DNA of 64,000 bases from Chelydra serpentina (lineage: Eukaryota; Chordata; Testudines; Chelydridae). Below the pieces are notes generated by a model. That model was not told the origin of the DNA. It saw only the letters and a list, made by a program, of their open reading frames with translations, and made no database searches. Location of the stretch: positions 2,666,001 through 2,730,000 of the forward strand of contig JBAIAC010000001.1 of assembly GCA_037349315.1 (NCBI GenBank), in the 5' to 3' direction. Positions 40,038 to 51,231 of this stretch are shown here, one piece after another. The position numbers were made by a program, and so were the translations under genes. How positions within the stretch are numbered: position 1 is the stretch's first letter; each line of letters begins with the position of its first letter.

Positions 40038-42916
40038 ATGGCAGGCGATATGGAGGGAGAAGCCCCTCCAGACGGCACGGCCGCCCCTCCTCCGCCTGTT
40101 CCCCCGTCACCCTCCCTAGCCTCCACCTTGACCGCCGCTGCCGAACCACCTGCTCTCGCCCCCGCTGGGGCACCGGCAGCGGCGGACTCTGAAGAGACCT
40201 CCGCTGCTGCCACGTCCCTCGCCCCCCATGATCCTGGGGGAGCCCCCCCAGCCGGCAGGAAGGGCCAGGGTAAAAAGAAGGGTAAGGGCCCCGCGACAAA
40301 GGCCAAGCCCTCCATGGCAGAGGCAGCCACTACCGCCACAGCATCCCTCCCTGCTGTTCCCTCTACCAGCTCTGCGGGTGTCCCACCCCCGGCCCCCAGA
40401 GCTTACGCCCAGGTGGCGGCAACCCCCCCACCTGCCGCAATGTCACCTAACCCGCCCACCGCCTCAGCTACCATCTATAGCGGCCGGGGCCCCTTTCCCA
40501 CCTTGACCAGGAGGCATGGTGTCCGTTGCCTCCTGGTACCCGCCTCGCCCCACGTAGAAACCTACGTGCGGGCGTTGGCGAGGGTGGTGGGGCCCACAGC
40601 CATCGTAGCGGCCTCCAAAATGTACGGAAAGGTAGTCTTCTTCCTCGCATCGGAGGCCGCGGCCCAAGAGGCGGTGGAGAAGGGCCTGGCGGTTGGGGGC
40701 GTGTTCGTCCCATTAGAGCCGCTGGAGGACTTGGGCGTCCGCCTAGTCCTCACTTCCGTCCCTCCCTTTCTCCCCAATGCCGCCCTGTTACCTGTCCTCT
40801 CCGCCCTAGGGAGACCCATCTCTGTAATCAGCCCTCTCCCACTGGGCTGCAAAGACCCCGCCCTCCGTCACATCCTCTCGTTCCGCCGGCAGGTACAGCT
40901 CCAAATGCCGCCGGCTGCACGTGACGGGGAGGCGCTCGAGGGGTCCTTTATGGTCCCCTATCATGGGGCCCGTTACCGGGTATACTATTCCACGGGGGAG
41001 GCTCGGTGCTACCTCTGCCGGGCGATGGGACACGTCCGGAGGGACTGTCCCTTGGCCCGGCAAAGGGGAGCACCCGAGACCCCCGAGCCCCGGCAGGGCG
41101 TCGGCTCTGTCATCGCCGGCGCCCCTGAATGCCCGGTGCCCAGAGCCGCCCCTCCTCCTTCCCAGTCCACCGCTGCTCCCACTCGGGCCCTGGGAGTACC
41201 TCCCCCAGTGTGCCCAGACGAGTGGGAGAGGCCCGCTGCGAACAGTCTGCTGAGGCCTGTGGAGGAGGGTGAGGCAGGGATACCGCCGGGCGTGGGAGAG
41301 GGCCCGCCCCAGAGAGATTTTTCCCTCCCTTATGCTGCCCCACCACTACCTCCCCGAGTCCCTAAGAAATCGCCCCTCCCCCTTGACCCGACCCTTACTA
41401 GCCAGCCCCCAGCTGAAGCCATGGAGGACTGGGCCTTAGTACAGGGGAAGCGGGGCAAGCGGAAGGCTCGAGCCCCGCTCCTTTCCACCGATGCGGAAGC
41501 CCCCCGGAAGACCAGGAAGGGGGGCACTGATGCCGAACCTTCCGCTTTACCCCCGAGCGGCTTTTGTCCACCAGAACCGGCTGGAAAGACGTGACAGCAC
41601 CGGAAGGTATTACCGCCCCTCCCTCGGAAGCCCCCGAAGGAGCCCCTTCTGCCCCCTTTGTCGACCCTGCGCGCCCTGACCCGAGCATCGCTTCAGGTGC
41701 CGGCGGAGAGAACCCCGGGGTGGCAGAAGGTGACCTGCCCTCTATCTACGAGGAGATCGAGGCCCTGGGTCTGATCCCAATCACCCAGGGGGAGGACGAC
41801 CCTTTACCAGCAGGCCTCGATGTCAATGACCTCACCCCGGTGCCCCTTTCCCCCCTCTCCCCATGCTCCCTCCCCTTGACCGTCGGTTCCGCTCCCACCT
41901 CCGAGGATCCCCTGGGCTCTTCCACCTGCCCGGTCGCAAGTGACACCTCGCTGACGGCCGCCAAGCCTCCTGAAGCGACGGCCGGTGCCCTGCGGCCGGG
42001 ACCCGAACCCCAGGGGGTACCCCTCAATGGGGTGGGACAACGGTTCTCCTTCCCAGGCGGGGACCCCGCGAATGTCTGTCCACCTCCCGATGCCGTGGCT
42101 GTAACACGAGCCATCATACCAGAGCCCGGCATCGTGGGGGGTCCCCTTCCCAATTCCCAGATCCCTCAGCCACACCAAGAGAGGCCACCTCCCAGTGGCC
42201 CAGCTCCTGCGGCTCACGATCCTCTACCCGTTCCTCAGCCCGGCCCTGCTCATGTCCCCTTCCCTGCCCCTACTTCTGATTCCTGCCCTGCCCCTGATGC
42301 CGTCCCAATCTCTTACACCTCCCCTGATGATACTGCCGCCCCTGGGGCTGTCTCCCTCCCCTTAACTGAGGATGACCCCCAGGGAGCGGCTCCGGTCTTT
42401 CCTCGTCCCAACCCACCGGAGGCTGCTCTTCTCCCTCCACCGCCTCCCCCAGCTAAACTGAATTTTGGGTTGGGCCCTAAGGTGCCGGCCCAGCGGGAGC
42501 TGCGTCGAGGGTCCGCCCCTTGCCTGTCTGTTTCGGTGGGCCATAGGGCTGTGTCAGGGGCCCCTTCATTCGATAACCGGGAGCCAGTAACCCCGGCCCC
42601 CCATACGCTGCGAGAGGAGCTGCGGGAGTTCCTGGAGGACGTCCGGGGCTCCCGCAACAAAGTACAGCTCGCTCTCCAGCGATGGGGGGATTTCCACCAA
42701 ATCCTCCAGGCCGCGAGGGCCCTCATGGGGGAGGGTAAAGGGACTGGGAAGCAGGCCGCCACGGCCTACCAACGGGTCCGCCTTTTCCGTGACTCACTAC
42801 TCAGCTACGGGGTGGGTCACGGATTGTTACGCGGCCCGATGGGGGCCGTGAGTGAGTCTGCTAGCAAGGATCCCCCCCAGCCTTCCTCATGGCATCTCTC
42901 CTCTTCGCAACATTAA
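40038..42916 (+). pseudogene. Tx1-like LINE copy 1 ORF1 (CCHC nucleic-acid-binding protein), one frameshift
   Basis: The start is taken at MAGDMEGEAPP (40038). After a Pro/Ala-rich N-terminus comes a conserved region resembling RNA-binding folds (HGVRCLLVPASPHVETYVRA, then SKMYGKVVFFLASEAAAQEA). A zinc knuckle follows, CYLCRAMGHVRRDC, with C324, C327, H332 and C337. The protein continues as a long acidic, Pro-rich tail and a helical C-terminus (LREELREFLEDVRGSRNKVQ). Near 41585 one G is missing relative to copy 2 ('ctggaaag' against 'ctgggaaag'), so the frame breaks at 41594 and resumes in the frame ending at 42916. The first Met of the longer frame (39936) lies in the leader. ORF1 proteins of this clade bind element RNA. 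Confidence 0.85.
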
Positions 42917-45900
42917 ACACCCGGGGCTGTAGGATGGGTCTCCGCAGGAGCCAGGTGCTCTCCTTCCTTCGGGAGGGGGGGTACTCTGTAGTGTTCCTGC
43001 AGGAGACCCATACGGATCCAGCCGCTGAAGACAGCTGGCGGCTGGAATGGGGGGACAGAGTCTACTTCAGCCATCTCTCTGTTCGCCAGGCTGGAGTGGC
43101 GACCTTGTTCTCCCCCGACCTACGGCCTGAGGTGCTGGGAGTTGCCGAGGCTGTGCCGGGCCGCCTGCTGCACCTACGGGTCCGTATGGAGGGGCTCGTG
43201 GTCAATCTTGTCAACATCTATGCCCCGACACCGGGCCCGGAACAACTTCATTTTTATCAGCAGGCGTCCACCTTCCTCGGCACCTTGGATCCTCGCGAGT
43301 GCCTGGTCCTGGGCGGGGACTTTAACAACACCCTTGAAAAACGGGACCGCTCGGGGATCGAGCAATGCCCAGCCGCCGCAGACGTCCTCAGGGAGATTGT
43401 CGAACATCACTCCCTGGTGGACGTCTGGCGCGACCACCACCCGGGCGACAGCTCAACCTTCACCTTTGTCCGAGTGGAGGCCCATCGGTCGCACCACTCC
43501 CGGTTGGACCGCATCTATTTATCACGTTTTCACCTTTCGCGGGCCCACTCCTCCAGCGTCCGGCTGGCCCCGTTCTCTGATCATCATCTCGCTACCGTGA
43601 CGGCCTCTCTCTGCGCGGAGAGGCCGGGGCCGGCCTATTGGCATTTTAATAACAGTTTGCTAGAGGATGTGGGTTTCGTGGCGTCCTTCCGGGAGTTCTG
43701 GCTGGCCTGGCGAGGGCAGCGGCACGCTTTTCCCTCGGCGCGGCGATGGTGGGATCTAGGGAAGGTACGCGCCCGGCTCTTCTGCCGTGCTTACACCCGG
43801 GGCGCCAGCCGACGGAGGGATGCGACGATAGAGCAGTTGGAACGGGAGGTCTTAGAGCTGGAGAGGCGTTTGGCCACCAGCCCTGAGGATCCATCCCTCT
43901 GTGGGGCGTGCCGGGAGAAGCGGGAGGAGCTCCGGGAACTGGAAGATCATCGGGCCCGGGGCGCCTTCGTTCGATCCCGCATCCGTCTCCTTCGGGAGAT
44001 GGATCGCGGCTCCCGCTTCTTCTACGCCCTGGAGAAAAAGAGGGGGGCTAAGAAACACGTCACCTGCCTCCTCGCAGAAGATGGCACCCCCCTCACGGAT
44101 CCGGTGGAGATGTGCGGGAGGGCCAAGGCCTTCTACGCGAGCCTTTTCTCCCCGGATCTGACCGATCCTAACGCTTGCAAAGTGCTCTGGGACGAACTCC
44201 CTACGGTCAGCACGGGCGACCGAGACCGGCTAGAGCTGCCTCTCACTCTGGCCGAGTTCTCGGAAGCCCTCCGTCGCATGCCAACTAATAAATCTCCGGG
44301 ACTGGACGGGCTGACCGTGGAGTTCTACCGCGTGTTCTGGGACGTCCTCGGCCCAGACCTTGTCACCGTCTGGGCCGAGTCCTTGCAGGGCGGGGTCCTC
44401 CCTCTCTCGTGCAGGCGAGCTGTGCTCGCCTTATTGCCGAAGAAGGGGGACCTCCGCGATTTACGGAATTGGCGTCCCGTCTCGCTCCTCAGCACGGACT
44501 ATAAAGTCGTAGCAAAGGCCATCTCGCTGCGGCTGGGGTCTGTGCTGGCGGACGTGGTCCACCCAGACCAGACCTACACCGTCCCGGGCCGCACCATTCT
44601 CGACAACCTGTATCTGGTCCGGGATCTCTTGGAGCTTGGGTGTAGGGATGGTCTGTCGTTCGCCCTCCTGTCTCTGGATCAGGAGAAGGCGTTCGACAGG
44701 GTGGATCACGGGTACCTCCTGAGCACTCTGCGAGCGTTTGGCTTTGGGCCCCAGTTTGTGGGTTTTCTCCAGGTGCTGTACGCCTCCGCAGAGTGTCTGG
44801 TCAGGCTCAACTGGACCCTGACCGAGCCGGTCAGCTTCGGGCGAGGAGTACGGCAGGGGTGCCCCCTCTCGGGCCAGCTGTACGCTCTGGCGATCGAGCC
44901 CTTCCTCTGTCTCCTCCGCAGGAGGTTGACGGGGTTGGTGCTCCGAGAGCCGGAGCTGCGGCTGGTCCTGTCGGCGTACGCCGACGATGTGCTCCTCGTG
45001 GTCCAGGACCCGGGCGACTTGGTGCGGGTGGAGGCTTGCCAGGCGATCTACTCGGCGGCCTCCTCTGCCCGGGTCAACTGGGTCAAGAGCTCTGGCCTGG
45101 TGGTAGGGGACGGGTGGCAGGCGAGCTCCCTCCCACCCACGCTTCAGGCCATCAGGTGGAGCGCGGGTCCTCTGCTCTATCTCGGCGTTTACCTTTCTGC
45201 CACGCATCCATCCCCGCCGGAGAACTGGCAAGGTTTAGAGGGCAGGGTGATAGAGCGGATCCGGAAATGGACAGGACTACTCCGGTGCCTCTCCTTTCGA
45301 GGGAGAGCACTGGTAATCAATCAATTAGTCCTGTCCATGCTCTGGTACCGGCTCAACACCCTGGTCCCGGCCCCGGGTTTCCTGGCCAACCTCCGGACGT
45401 CGATTCTGGAGTTCTTTTGGTCAGGACTGCACTGGGTCACTGCAGGGGTTCTCCATCTTCCTCTGGAGGAGGGTGGGCAGGGCCTGATGTGTCCACACAC
45501 TCAGGTCCATGTCTTCCGTCTCCAGGCCCTGCAGAGGCTCCTTTATGGTGCAGGTAGTCCGGCGTGGAGCGTATTGGCGCACGCCTTCCTACGCCGCTTC
45601 CGAGGGCTCCGATATGACCGGCAGCTCCTTTATCTCCATCCGAGAGGTCTTCCGCGAGACCTCTACGGGCTGCCGGTCTTCTACCAGGACCTCCTCCGGA
45701 CCTGGAAGCTATTCTCAGCGACCAGGTCCGTGGCGGCCACCGAGGGGGCAGATCTCCTCGCGGAGCCCCTGCTACACAACCCCCAGCTCCGTGTGCAGGT
45801 GGCGGAGTCCCCCTCGGTGCGCCAGAGGTTGGTCCTGGCAGAGGTCACTAGGGTCGGAGACCTCCTGGACTACGACCGGGGAGACTGGCTGGATCCCCTG

Positions 45901-46809
45901 ACGCTTGCTCAGCGCATGGGGCTCTCCAGACCTCGTACTCCCCGGCGCGTACTTCAGGAGGTGAAGGCTGCTTTGCCACCCGCTGCTCAGGTTTACCTCG
46001 ACCGGGTCCTGCGAGAGGGTACGCCCCGCCCTCCCTTCACCCCAAGCCCTCCGGACCTTTTTATTGGGCCCCTGCCCCGTGGACCCAACCGGGTCCCCTG
46101 TCCCTTCACGGTGAGCCGGCTGCACGAACTACAGCCCATCCGCTTCCAGACCGCGCCAAGGAAACATCTATACACGCTCGTGCTCCACACCCTTCATCTC
46201 CTCGCCCTCACGTCCCGCCCCGATACGAAATGGCGGGACCTCCTGCCACCTCTAGAGGGTGAGAAGCCCCGGTGGGCCAGCCTTTACTCCTCCTTAGTCC
46301 CAAGGCCCGCCGGGGACGTCAGTTGGCGGCTCCTTCACGGAGCCGTGAGCACGGGCGTGTACTTGGCGCGGTTCACCCCTATTCCCGACACATGTCCCTT
46401 TTGCGGTGTGAGGGAGACCCTGGCGCACATTTATCTGGAGTGCGCCAGGCTTCAGCCCCTGTTCCGGCTCCTCTTGGACATTTTGTTGAGGTTTTGGTTG
46501 CACTTTTCCCCTCACCTTTTTATTTATGCACTTCCAATCCGCGGCCCCACGAAGTCGCGGGACCTCCTAGTCAACCTCCTCCTGGCCATAGCTAAACTGG
46601 CCATCTACAAAACCAGGGTGAGGAGGTTGGCCGATGGAGGCTTCTGTGACTGTGGGGCCTATTTTCGATCCTCTGTTCGTTCACGCATCCGGGCAGAGTT
46701 CCTCTGGGCAGCGTCCACTGGCTCCCTTGACACCTTTGAGGAGCAGTGGGCGCTGTCCGGGGTTCTCTGCTCGGTGTCCCCTTCTGGTTCACTTCGTTTG
46801 ACCCTTTGA
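42889..46809 (+). CDS. Tx1-like LINE copy 1 ORF2, 1306 codons, intact
   Basis: Encodes the endonuclease and reverse transcriptase of the element. The N-terminal apurinic-type endonuclease has all expected blocks: LNTRG (N10), LQETHTD (E39), NIYAPTPG (Y111), GGDFNN (D144, N146), LDRIYLS (D207) and FSDHH (D231, H232). The reverse transcriptase has KSPGLDGLTVEFY (468-480), motif A LDQEKAFD, motif B GVRQGCPLSG (653-662) and motif C YADD (697-700). Near the C-terminus a zinc knuckle CPFCGVRETLAHIYLEC has C1169, C1172, H1180 and C1185. Length and order fit the Tx1 group of the L1 clade, many members of which are target-specific. It overlaps the ORF1 end by 28 nt in the -1 frame. I see no lesion. 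Confidence 0.93.
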   Translation: MASLLFATLNTRGCRMGLRRSQVLSFLREGGYSVVFLQETHTDPAAEDSWRLEWGDRVYFSHLSVRQAGVATLFSPDLRPEVLGVAEAVPGRLLHLRVRMEGLVVNLVNIYAPTPGPEQLHFYQQASTFLGTLDPRECLVLGGDFNNTLEKRDRSGIEQCPAAADVLREIVEHHSLVDVWRDHHPGDSSTFTFVRVEAHRSHHSRLDRIYLSRFHLSRAHSSSVRLAPFSDHHLATVTASLCAERPGPAYWHFNNSLLEDVGFVASFREFWLAWRGQRHAFPSARRWWDLGKVRARLFCRAYTRGASRRRDATIEQLEREVLELERRLATSPEDPSLCGACREKREELRELEDHRARGAFVRSRIRLLREMDRGSRFFYALEKKRGAKKHVTCLLAEDGTPLTDPVEMCGRAKAFYASLFSPDLTDPNACKVLWDELPTVSTGDRDRLELPLTLAEFSEALRRMPTNKSPGLDGLTVEFYRVFWDVLGPDLVTVWAESLQGGVLPLSCRRAVLALLPKKGDLRDLRNWRPVSLLSTDYKVVAKAISLRLGSVLADVVHPDQTYTVPGRTILDNLYLVRDLLELGCRDGLSFALLSLDQEKAFDRVDHGYLLSTLRAFGFGPQFVGFLQVLYASAECLVRLNWTLTEPVSFGRGVRQGCPLSGQLYALAIEPFLCLLRRRLTGLVLREPELRLVLSAYADDVLLVVQDPGDLVRVEACQAIYSAASSARVNWVKSSGLVVGDGWQASSLPPTLQAIRWSAGPLLYLGVYLSATHPSPPENWQGLEGRVIERIRKWTGLLRCLSFRGRALVINQLVLSMLWYRLNTLVPAPGFLANLRTSILEFFWSGLHWVTAGVLHLPLEEGGQGLMCPHTQVHVFRLQALQRLLYGAGSPAWSVLAHAFLRRFRGLRYDRQLLYLHPRGLPRDLYGLPVFYQDLLRTWKLFSATRSVAATEGADLLAEPLLHNPQLRVQVAESPSVRQRLVLAEVTRVGDLLDYDRGDWLDPLTLAQRMGLSRPRTPRRVLQEVKAALPPAAQVYLDRVLREGTPRPPFTPSPPDLFIGPLPRGPNRVPCPFTVSRLHELQPIRFQTAPRKHLYTLVLHTLHLLALTSRPDTKWRDLLPPLEGEKPRWASLYSSLVPRPAGDVSWRLLHGAVSTGVYLARFTPIPDTCPFCGVRETLAHIYLECARLQPLFRLLLDILLRFWLHFSPHLFIYALPIRGPTKSRDLLVNLLLAIAKLAIYKTRVRRLADGGFCDCGAYFRSSVRSRIRAEFLWAASTGSLDTFEEQWALSGVLCSVSPSGSLRLTL

Positions 46810-46873
46810 CCGCACTCCCGTTCCTGTTTTTTCATTTTTTGTCCCCCGGAATTATTTGGTATCCAGGTCCTGT

Positions 46874-46937
46874 GGATCCCTCCCCTTAGGCTGAAGGGGG
46901 GGATCCTTTAGCAGTGGGCGGGCTTACGCCCGCCCAC
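46874..46937 (+). other. Paired hairpins in the LINE 3' end, copy 1 (copy 2 at 55189-55252)
   Basis: The first stem pairs GGATCCCTCCCCTT with AAGGGGGGGATCC (46874-46906). The second is a perfect 10-bp stem, GTGGGCGGGC-TTAC-GCCCGCCCAC (46914-46937). Both are present in both copies just before the 'aataag' end. 3' structures of this sort are recognised by the reverse transcriptase in several target-specific LINEs; that role is inference here. Confidence 0.75.
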
Positions 46938-46996
46938 TTCCCGGATCCCAATAAGAACATACTGGTTCCTCACCACTTTCCTATAGCCCTCTGGCC

Positions 46997-48351
46997 GGGA
47001 AGGAGATAGGAGACTGCTGCTCCTGCTCATCTTGCTGGGGCTGCTGCTTGGCCCTGGGCCCTCCCAGCTGCTGCTGCTGCTCCAGCTTCTCCCCTGGCTG
47101 GGCCACACACCCCTCCCACTACTCTACTCTCTGGTTGCTGGTTGCCTGGCAGCTGAACCCCCTCCCCCCCAACACCTTGGTTACTGCTACTCCTGCTGCT
47201 GCAACAACCCCTTGGGGGGGGAGGGGGCCTGCTGGCCCTCTCCCCAGAGGAGGGGTGTGAGGGACCCCTGCTCCAGCCGCTGCTGTGACCACCACCACCA
47301 CCATCTGTGAGGGGTCCTGCCTGACCACCGGACCACCGCCTGGAGTTGCTGGAGCTGCTGCTGCTGCCCTGTTTGCTGCCAGGAAGCTGCTGGTACCCAG
47401 AGGAGGAAGACCCAGAAGACAGTCGGCGGAGACTCTGCAGACCACCGTGGAGGGGGCCTCCAAGAACTGAGTAATTTTTCGAACTGTACTCTAGTGGTGG
47501 GGGTATTCACTGTGTTTGTAGGGGCACAGGGGGTGTGGCGTAGAGCCTGCCCCCTGGTTCATCTGTGCCCCTCCAACCCCCACCACCACCGCTGCCCCCT
47601 CCTCCACCACCACCACCTCTGCTGCCTGCTCACCGTCTGTCCTGGTTCCTGCCCCTGGACTCAGCCGCTTGCCTGGCTAGCCAAGCCTGTTTCCACCTTT
47701 TGGGCCTGAAGCAGCAGCCAGCCCAACAATTGACTTTGCACAAGCGCACGTGGGTGCACGTGCCCCTCCCCATTCCCCTTGGACTGACCCTCCCCCTCCA
47801 TCAGCACGCCCCTTGCTTTGTCCCTTGCCACCTGCCCCATTTCCCCTTGCAGCTATCTGGGCCCTTCTCCTTTTTTTATGGTCCCAGCCCCTTGCTAGTT
47901 TCAGTTTTGCCCACCCCGCCCCTCTCCCTCTGCAGCCTTGTTTGTTTGCCCCGCCCTAGCCCTGAAACTAGTCCCTTGGTTTTCTGCCCCATTCCCAGTT
48001 GGTTGTCTCCCTCCCCCTGAAGCTCCGTTTGCCCTGATTAGCCCCCCGCTTTTGTGAACCCATGCCCCCTCCCATGCGCTTGTGCCCCTCCCCTGTTTAA
48101 TTTTGACCCTATCTCACTGCACCCCCATGCTGTTATATCATCCCCTCCCCTAGTGCAACAAGAGGAGCCGGATTTCCCAGCTTGAGTTGGTGACTGAGCC
48201 CTATCCCCGCACTAGTCCAAGACAACCCTGAACCCTGTCCCCACTTTTGTGCCCTCCTCACCTGCCTGCAGCCTAGCAGGGAGGAGTGGTCACCCCCAAT
48301 TCCTCTCCCCACCCCCCCCTCAAGAGTTTTTCCCTTCCTCCCCTGCTCATC
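46997..48351 (+). other. Tx1-like LINE copy 2, 5' leader
   Basis: Counterpart of the copy 1 leader, nearly identical. It starts immediately after the shared direct repeat with 'gggaaggagatagg'. The fact that copy 2 begins at the same base as copy 1 indicates both are full-length at the 5' end. Confidence 0.65.
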
Positions 48352-51231
48352 ATGGCGGGCGATATGGAGGGAGAAGCCCCTCCAGACGGCACGGCCTCCC
48401 CTCCTCTGCCTGTTCCCCCGTCACCCTCCCAAGCCTCTACCTTAACCGCCGCTGCTGAACCACCTGCTCTCGCCCCCGCTGGAGCACCAGCAGCGGCGCA
48501 CACTGAAAAGACCTCCGCTGCTGCCACGTCCCTCGCCCCCCATGATCCTGGGGGAGCCCCCCCAGCCGGCAGGAAGGGCCAGGGTAAAAAGAAGGGTAAG
48601 GGCCCCGCGACAAAGGCCAAGCCCTCCATGGCAGAGGCAGCCACTATCGCCACGGCATCCTTCCCTGCTGTTCCCTCTACCAGCTCTGTGGGTGTCCCAC
48701 CCCCGGCCCCCAGGGCATACGCCCAGGTGGCGGCAACCCCCCCACCTGCCGCAACGTCACCTAACCCGCCCACCGCCTCAGCTACCATCTATAGTGGCCG
48801 GGGCCCCTTTCCCACCTTGACCAAGAGGCATGGCGTCCGTTGCCTCCTGGTACCCGCCTCGCCCCACGTAGAAACCTATGTGCGGGCGTTGGCGAGGGTG
48901 GTGGGGCCCACAGCCATCGTAGCGGCCTCCAAAATGTACGGGAAGGTAGTCTTCTTCCTCGCATCGGAGGCCGCGGCCCAAGAGGCGGTGGAGAAGGGCC
49001 TGGCGGTGGGGGGCGTGTTCGTCCCATTGGAGCCGCTGGAGGACTTAGGCGTCCGCCTAGTCCTCACTTCCGTCCCTCCCTTTCTCCCCAATGCCGCCCT
49101 GTTACCTACCCTCTCCGCCCTGGGGAGACCCATGTCTGTAATCAGCCCTCTCCCACTGGGCTGCAAAGACCCCGCCCTCCGTCACATCCTCTCGTTCCGC
49201 CGGCAGGTGCAGCTCCAAATGCCGCCGGCTGCACATGACGGGGAGGCGCTCGAGGGGTCCTTTATGGTCCCCTATCACGGGGCCCGTTACCGGGTATATT
49301 ATTCCACGGGGGAGGCTCGGTGCTACCTCTGCCGGGCGATGGGACACGTCCGGAGGGACTGTCCCTTGGCCCGGCAAGGAGGAGCATCCGAGACCCCCGA
49401 GCCCCGGCAGGGCGTCGGCCCCGTCATCGCCGGCGCCCCTGAATGCCCGGTGCCCAGAGCCGCCCCTCCTCCTTCCCAGTCCACCGCTGCTCCCACTCGG
49501 GCCCTGGGAGTACCTCCCCCAGTGTGCCCAGACGAGTGGGAGAGGCCCGCCGCGAACAGTCTGCTGAGGCCTGTGGAGGAGGGTGAGGCAGGGATACCGC
49601 CGGGCGTGGGAGAGGGCCAGCCCCAGAGAGATTTTTCCCTCCCTTATGCTGCCCCACCACTACCTCCCTGAGTCCCTAAGAAATCGCCCCTCCCCCTTGA
49701 CCCGACCCTTACTAGCCAGCCCCCAGCTGAAGCCATGGAGGACTGGGCCTTAGTACAGGGGAAGCGGGGCAAGCGGAAGGCTCGAGCCCCGCTCCTTTCC
49801 ACCGATGCGGAAGCCCCCCGGAAGACCAGGAAGGGGGGCACTGATGCCGAACCTTCCGCTTTGCCCCCGAGCGGCTTTTGTCCGCCAGAACCGGCTGGGA
49901 AAGACGTGGCAGCACCGGAAGGTATTACCGCCCCTCCCTCGGAAGCCCCCGAAGGAGCCCCTTCTGCCCCCTTTGTCGACCCTGCGCGCCCTGACCCGAG
50001 CATCGCTTCAGGTGCCGGCGGAGAGAACCCCGGGGTGGCAGAAGGTGACCTTCCCTCTATCTACGAGGAGATCGAGGCCCTGGGTCTGACCCCAATCACC
50101 CAGGGGGAGGACGACCCTTTACCAGCAGGCCTCGATGTCGATGACCTCACCCCGGTGCCCCTTTCCCCCCTCTCCCCATGCTCCCTCCCCTTGACCGTCG
50201 GTTCCGCTCCCACCTCCGAGGATCCCCTGGGCTCTTCCACCTGCCCGGTCGCAAGTGACACCTCGCTGTCGGCCGCCAAGCCTCCTGAAGCGACGGCCGG
50301 TGCCCTGCGGCCGGGACCCGAACCCCAGGGGGTACCCCTCAATGGGGTGGGACAATGGTTCTCCTTCCCAGGCGGGGACCCCGCAAATGTCTGTCCACCT
50401 CCCGATGCCGTGGCTGTAACACGAGCCATCATACCAGAGCCTGGCATCGTGGGGGGTCCCCTTCCCAATTCCCAGATCCCTCAGCCACACCAAGAGAGGC
50501 CACCTCCCAGTGGCCCAGCTCCTGCGGCTCACGATCCTCTACCCGTTCCTCAGCCCGGCCCTGCTCATGTCCCTTTCCCTGCCCCTACTTCTGATCCCTG
50601 CCCTGCCCCTGATGCCGTCCCAATCTCCTACACCTCCCATGGTGACACTGCCGCCCCTGGGGCTGTCTCCCTCCCCTTAACAGAGGATGACCCCCAGGGA
50701 GCGGCTCCAGTATTTCCTCATCCCGAACCACCAGAGTCTGCTCTTCTCCCTCCACCACCTCCCCCAACTAAGCCGAATTTTGGGTTGGGCCCTAAGGTGC
50801 CGGCCCAGCGGGAGCTGCGTCGAGGGTCCGCCCCTTGCCTGTCTGTTTCGGTGGGCCATGGGGCTGTGTCAGGGGCCCCTTCTTTTGATAGCCAGGAGCC
50901 AGTAACACCGGCCCCCCATACGCTGCGAGAGGAGCTGCGGGAGTTCCTGGAGGACGTCCGGGGCTCCCGCAACAAAGTACAGCTCGCTCTGCAGCGATGG
51001 GGGGATTTCCACCAAATCCTCCAGGCCGCGAGGGCCCTCATGGGGGAGGGTAAAGGGACTGGGAAGCAGGCCGCCACGGCCTACCAACGGGTCCGCCTTT
51101 TCCGTAACTCACTACTCAGCTACGGGGTGGGTCACGGATTGTTACGCGGCCCGATGGGGGCCGTGGGTGAGTCTGCCAGCAAGGATCCCCCCCAGCCCTC
51201 CTCATGGCATCTCTCCTCTTCGCAACATTAA
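48352..51231 (+). pseudogene. Tx1-like LINE copy 2 ORF1, one nonsense codon
   Basis: Same protein as in copy 1, with the CCHC knuckle CYLCRAMGHVRRDC intact at about 49321-49362. At 49669-49671 a TGA replaces the CGA (Arg) of copy 1, just before VPKKSPLP. Downstream the frame stays open from 49672 to 51231, including the site where copy 1 lost a base. The start is the Met of MAGDMEGEAPP. The truncated product would keep the RNA-binding and zinc-knuckle regions. The lesion is a CpG-type C-to-T change and looks recent. Confidence 0.85.

Noticed and set aside
44461..45231. 256-codon minus-strand frame inside the LINE ORF2, present again at 52776-53546
   Set aside because: It is the antisense shadow of a GC-rich conserved coding region. 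Its presence in both copies follows from their near identity, and it has no domain.
44793..45557. 254-codon plus-strand frame overlapping LINE ORF2 (also 53108-53872)
   Set aside because: Off-frame shadow of ORF2 with low-complexity Gly/Arg content.
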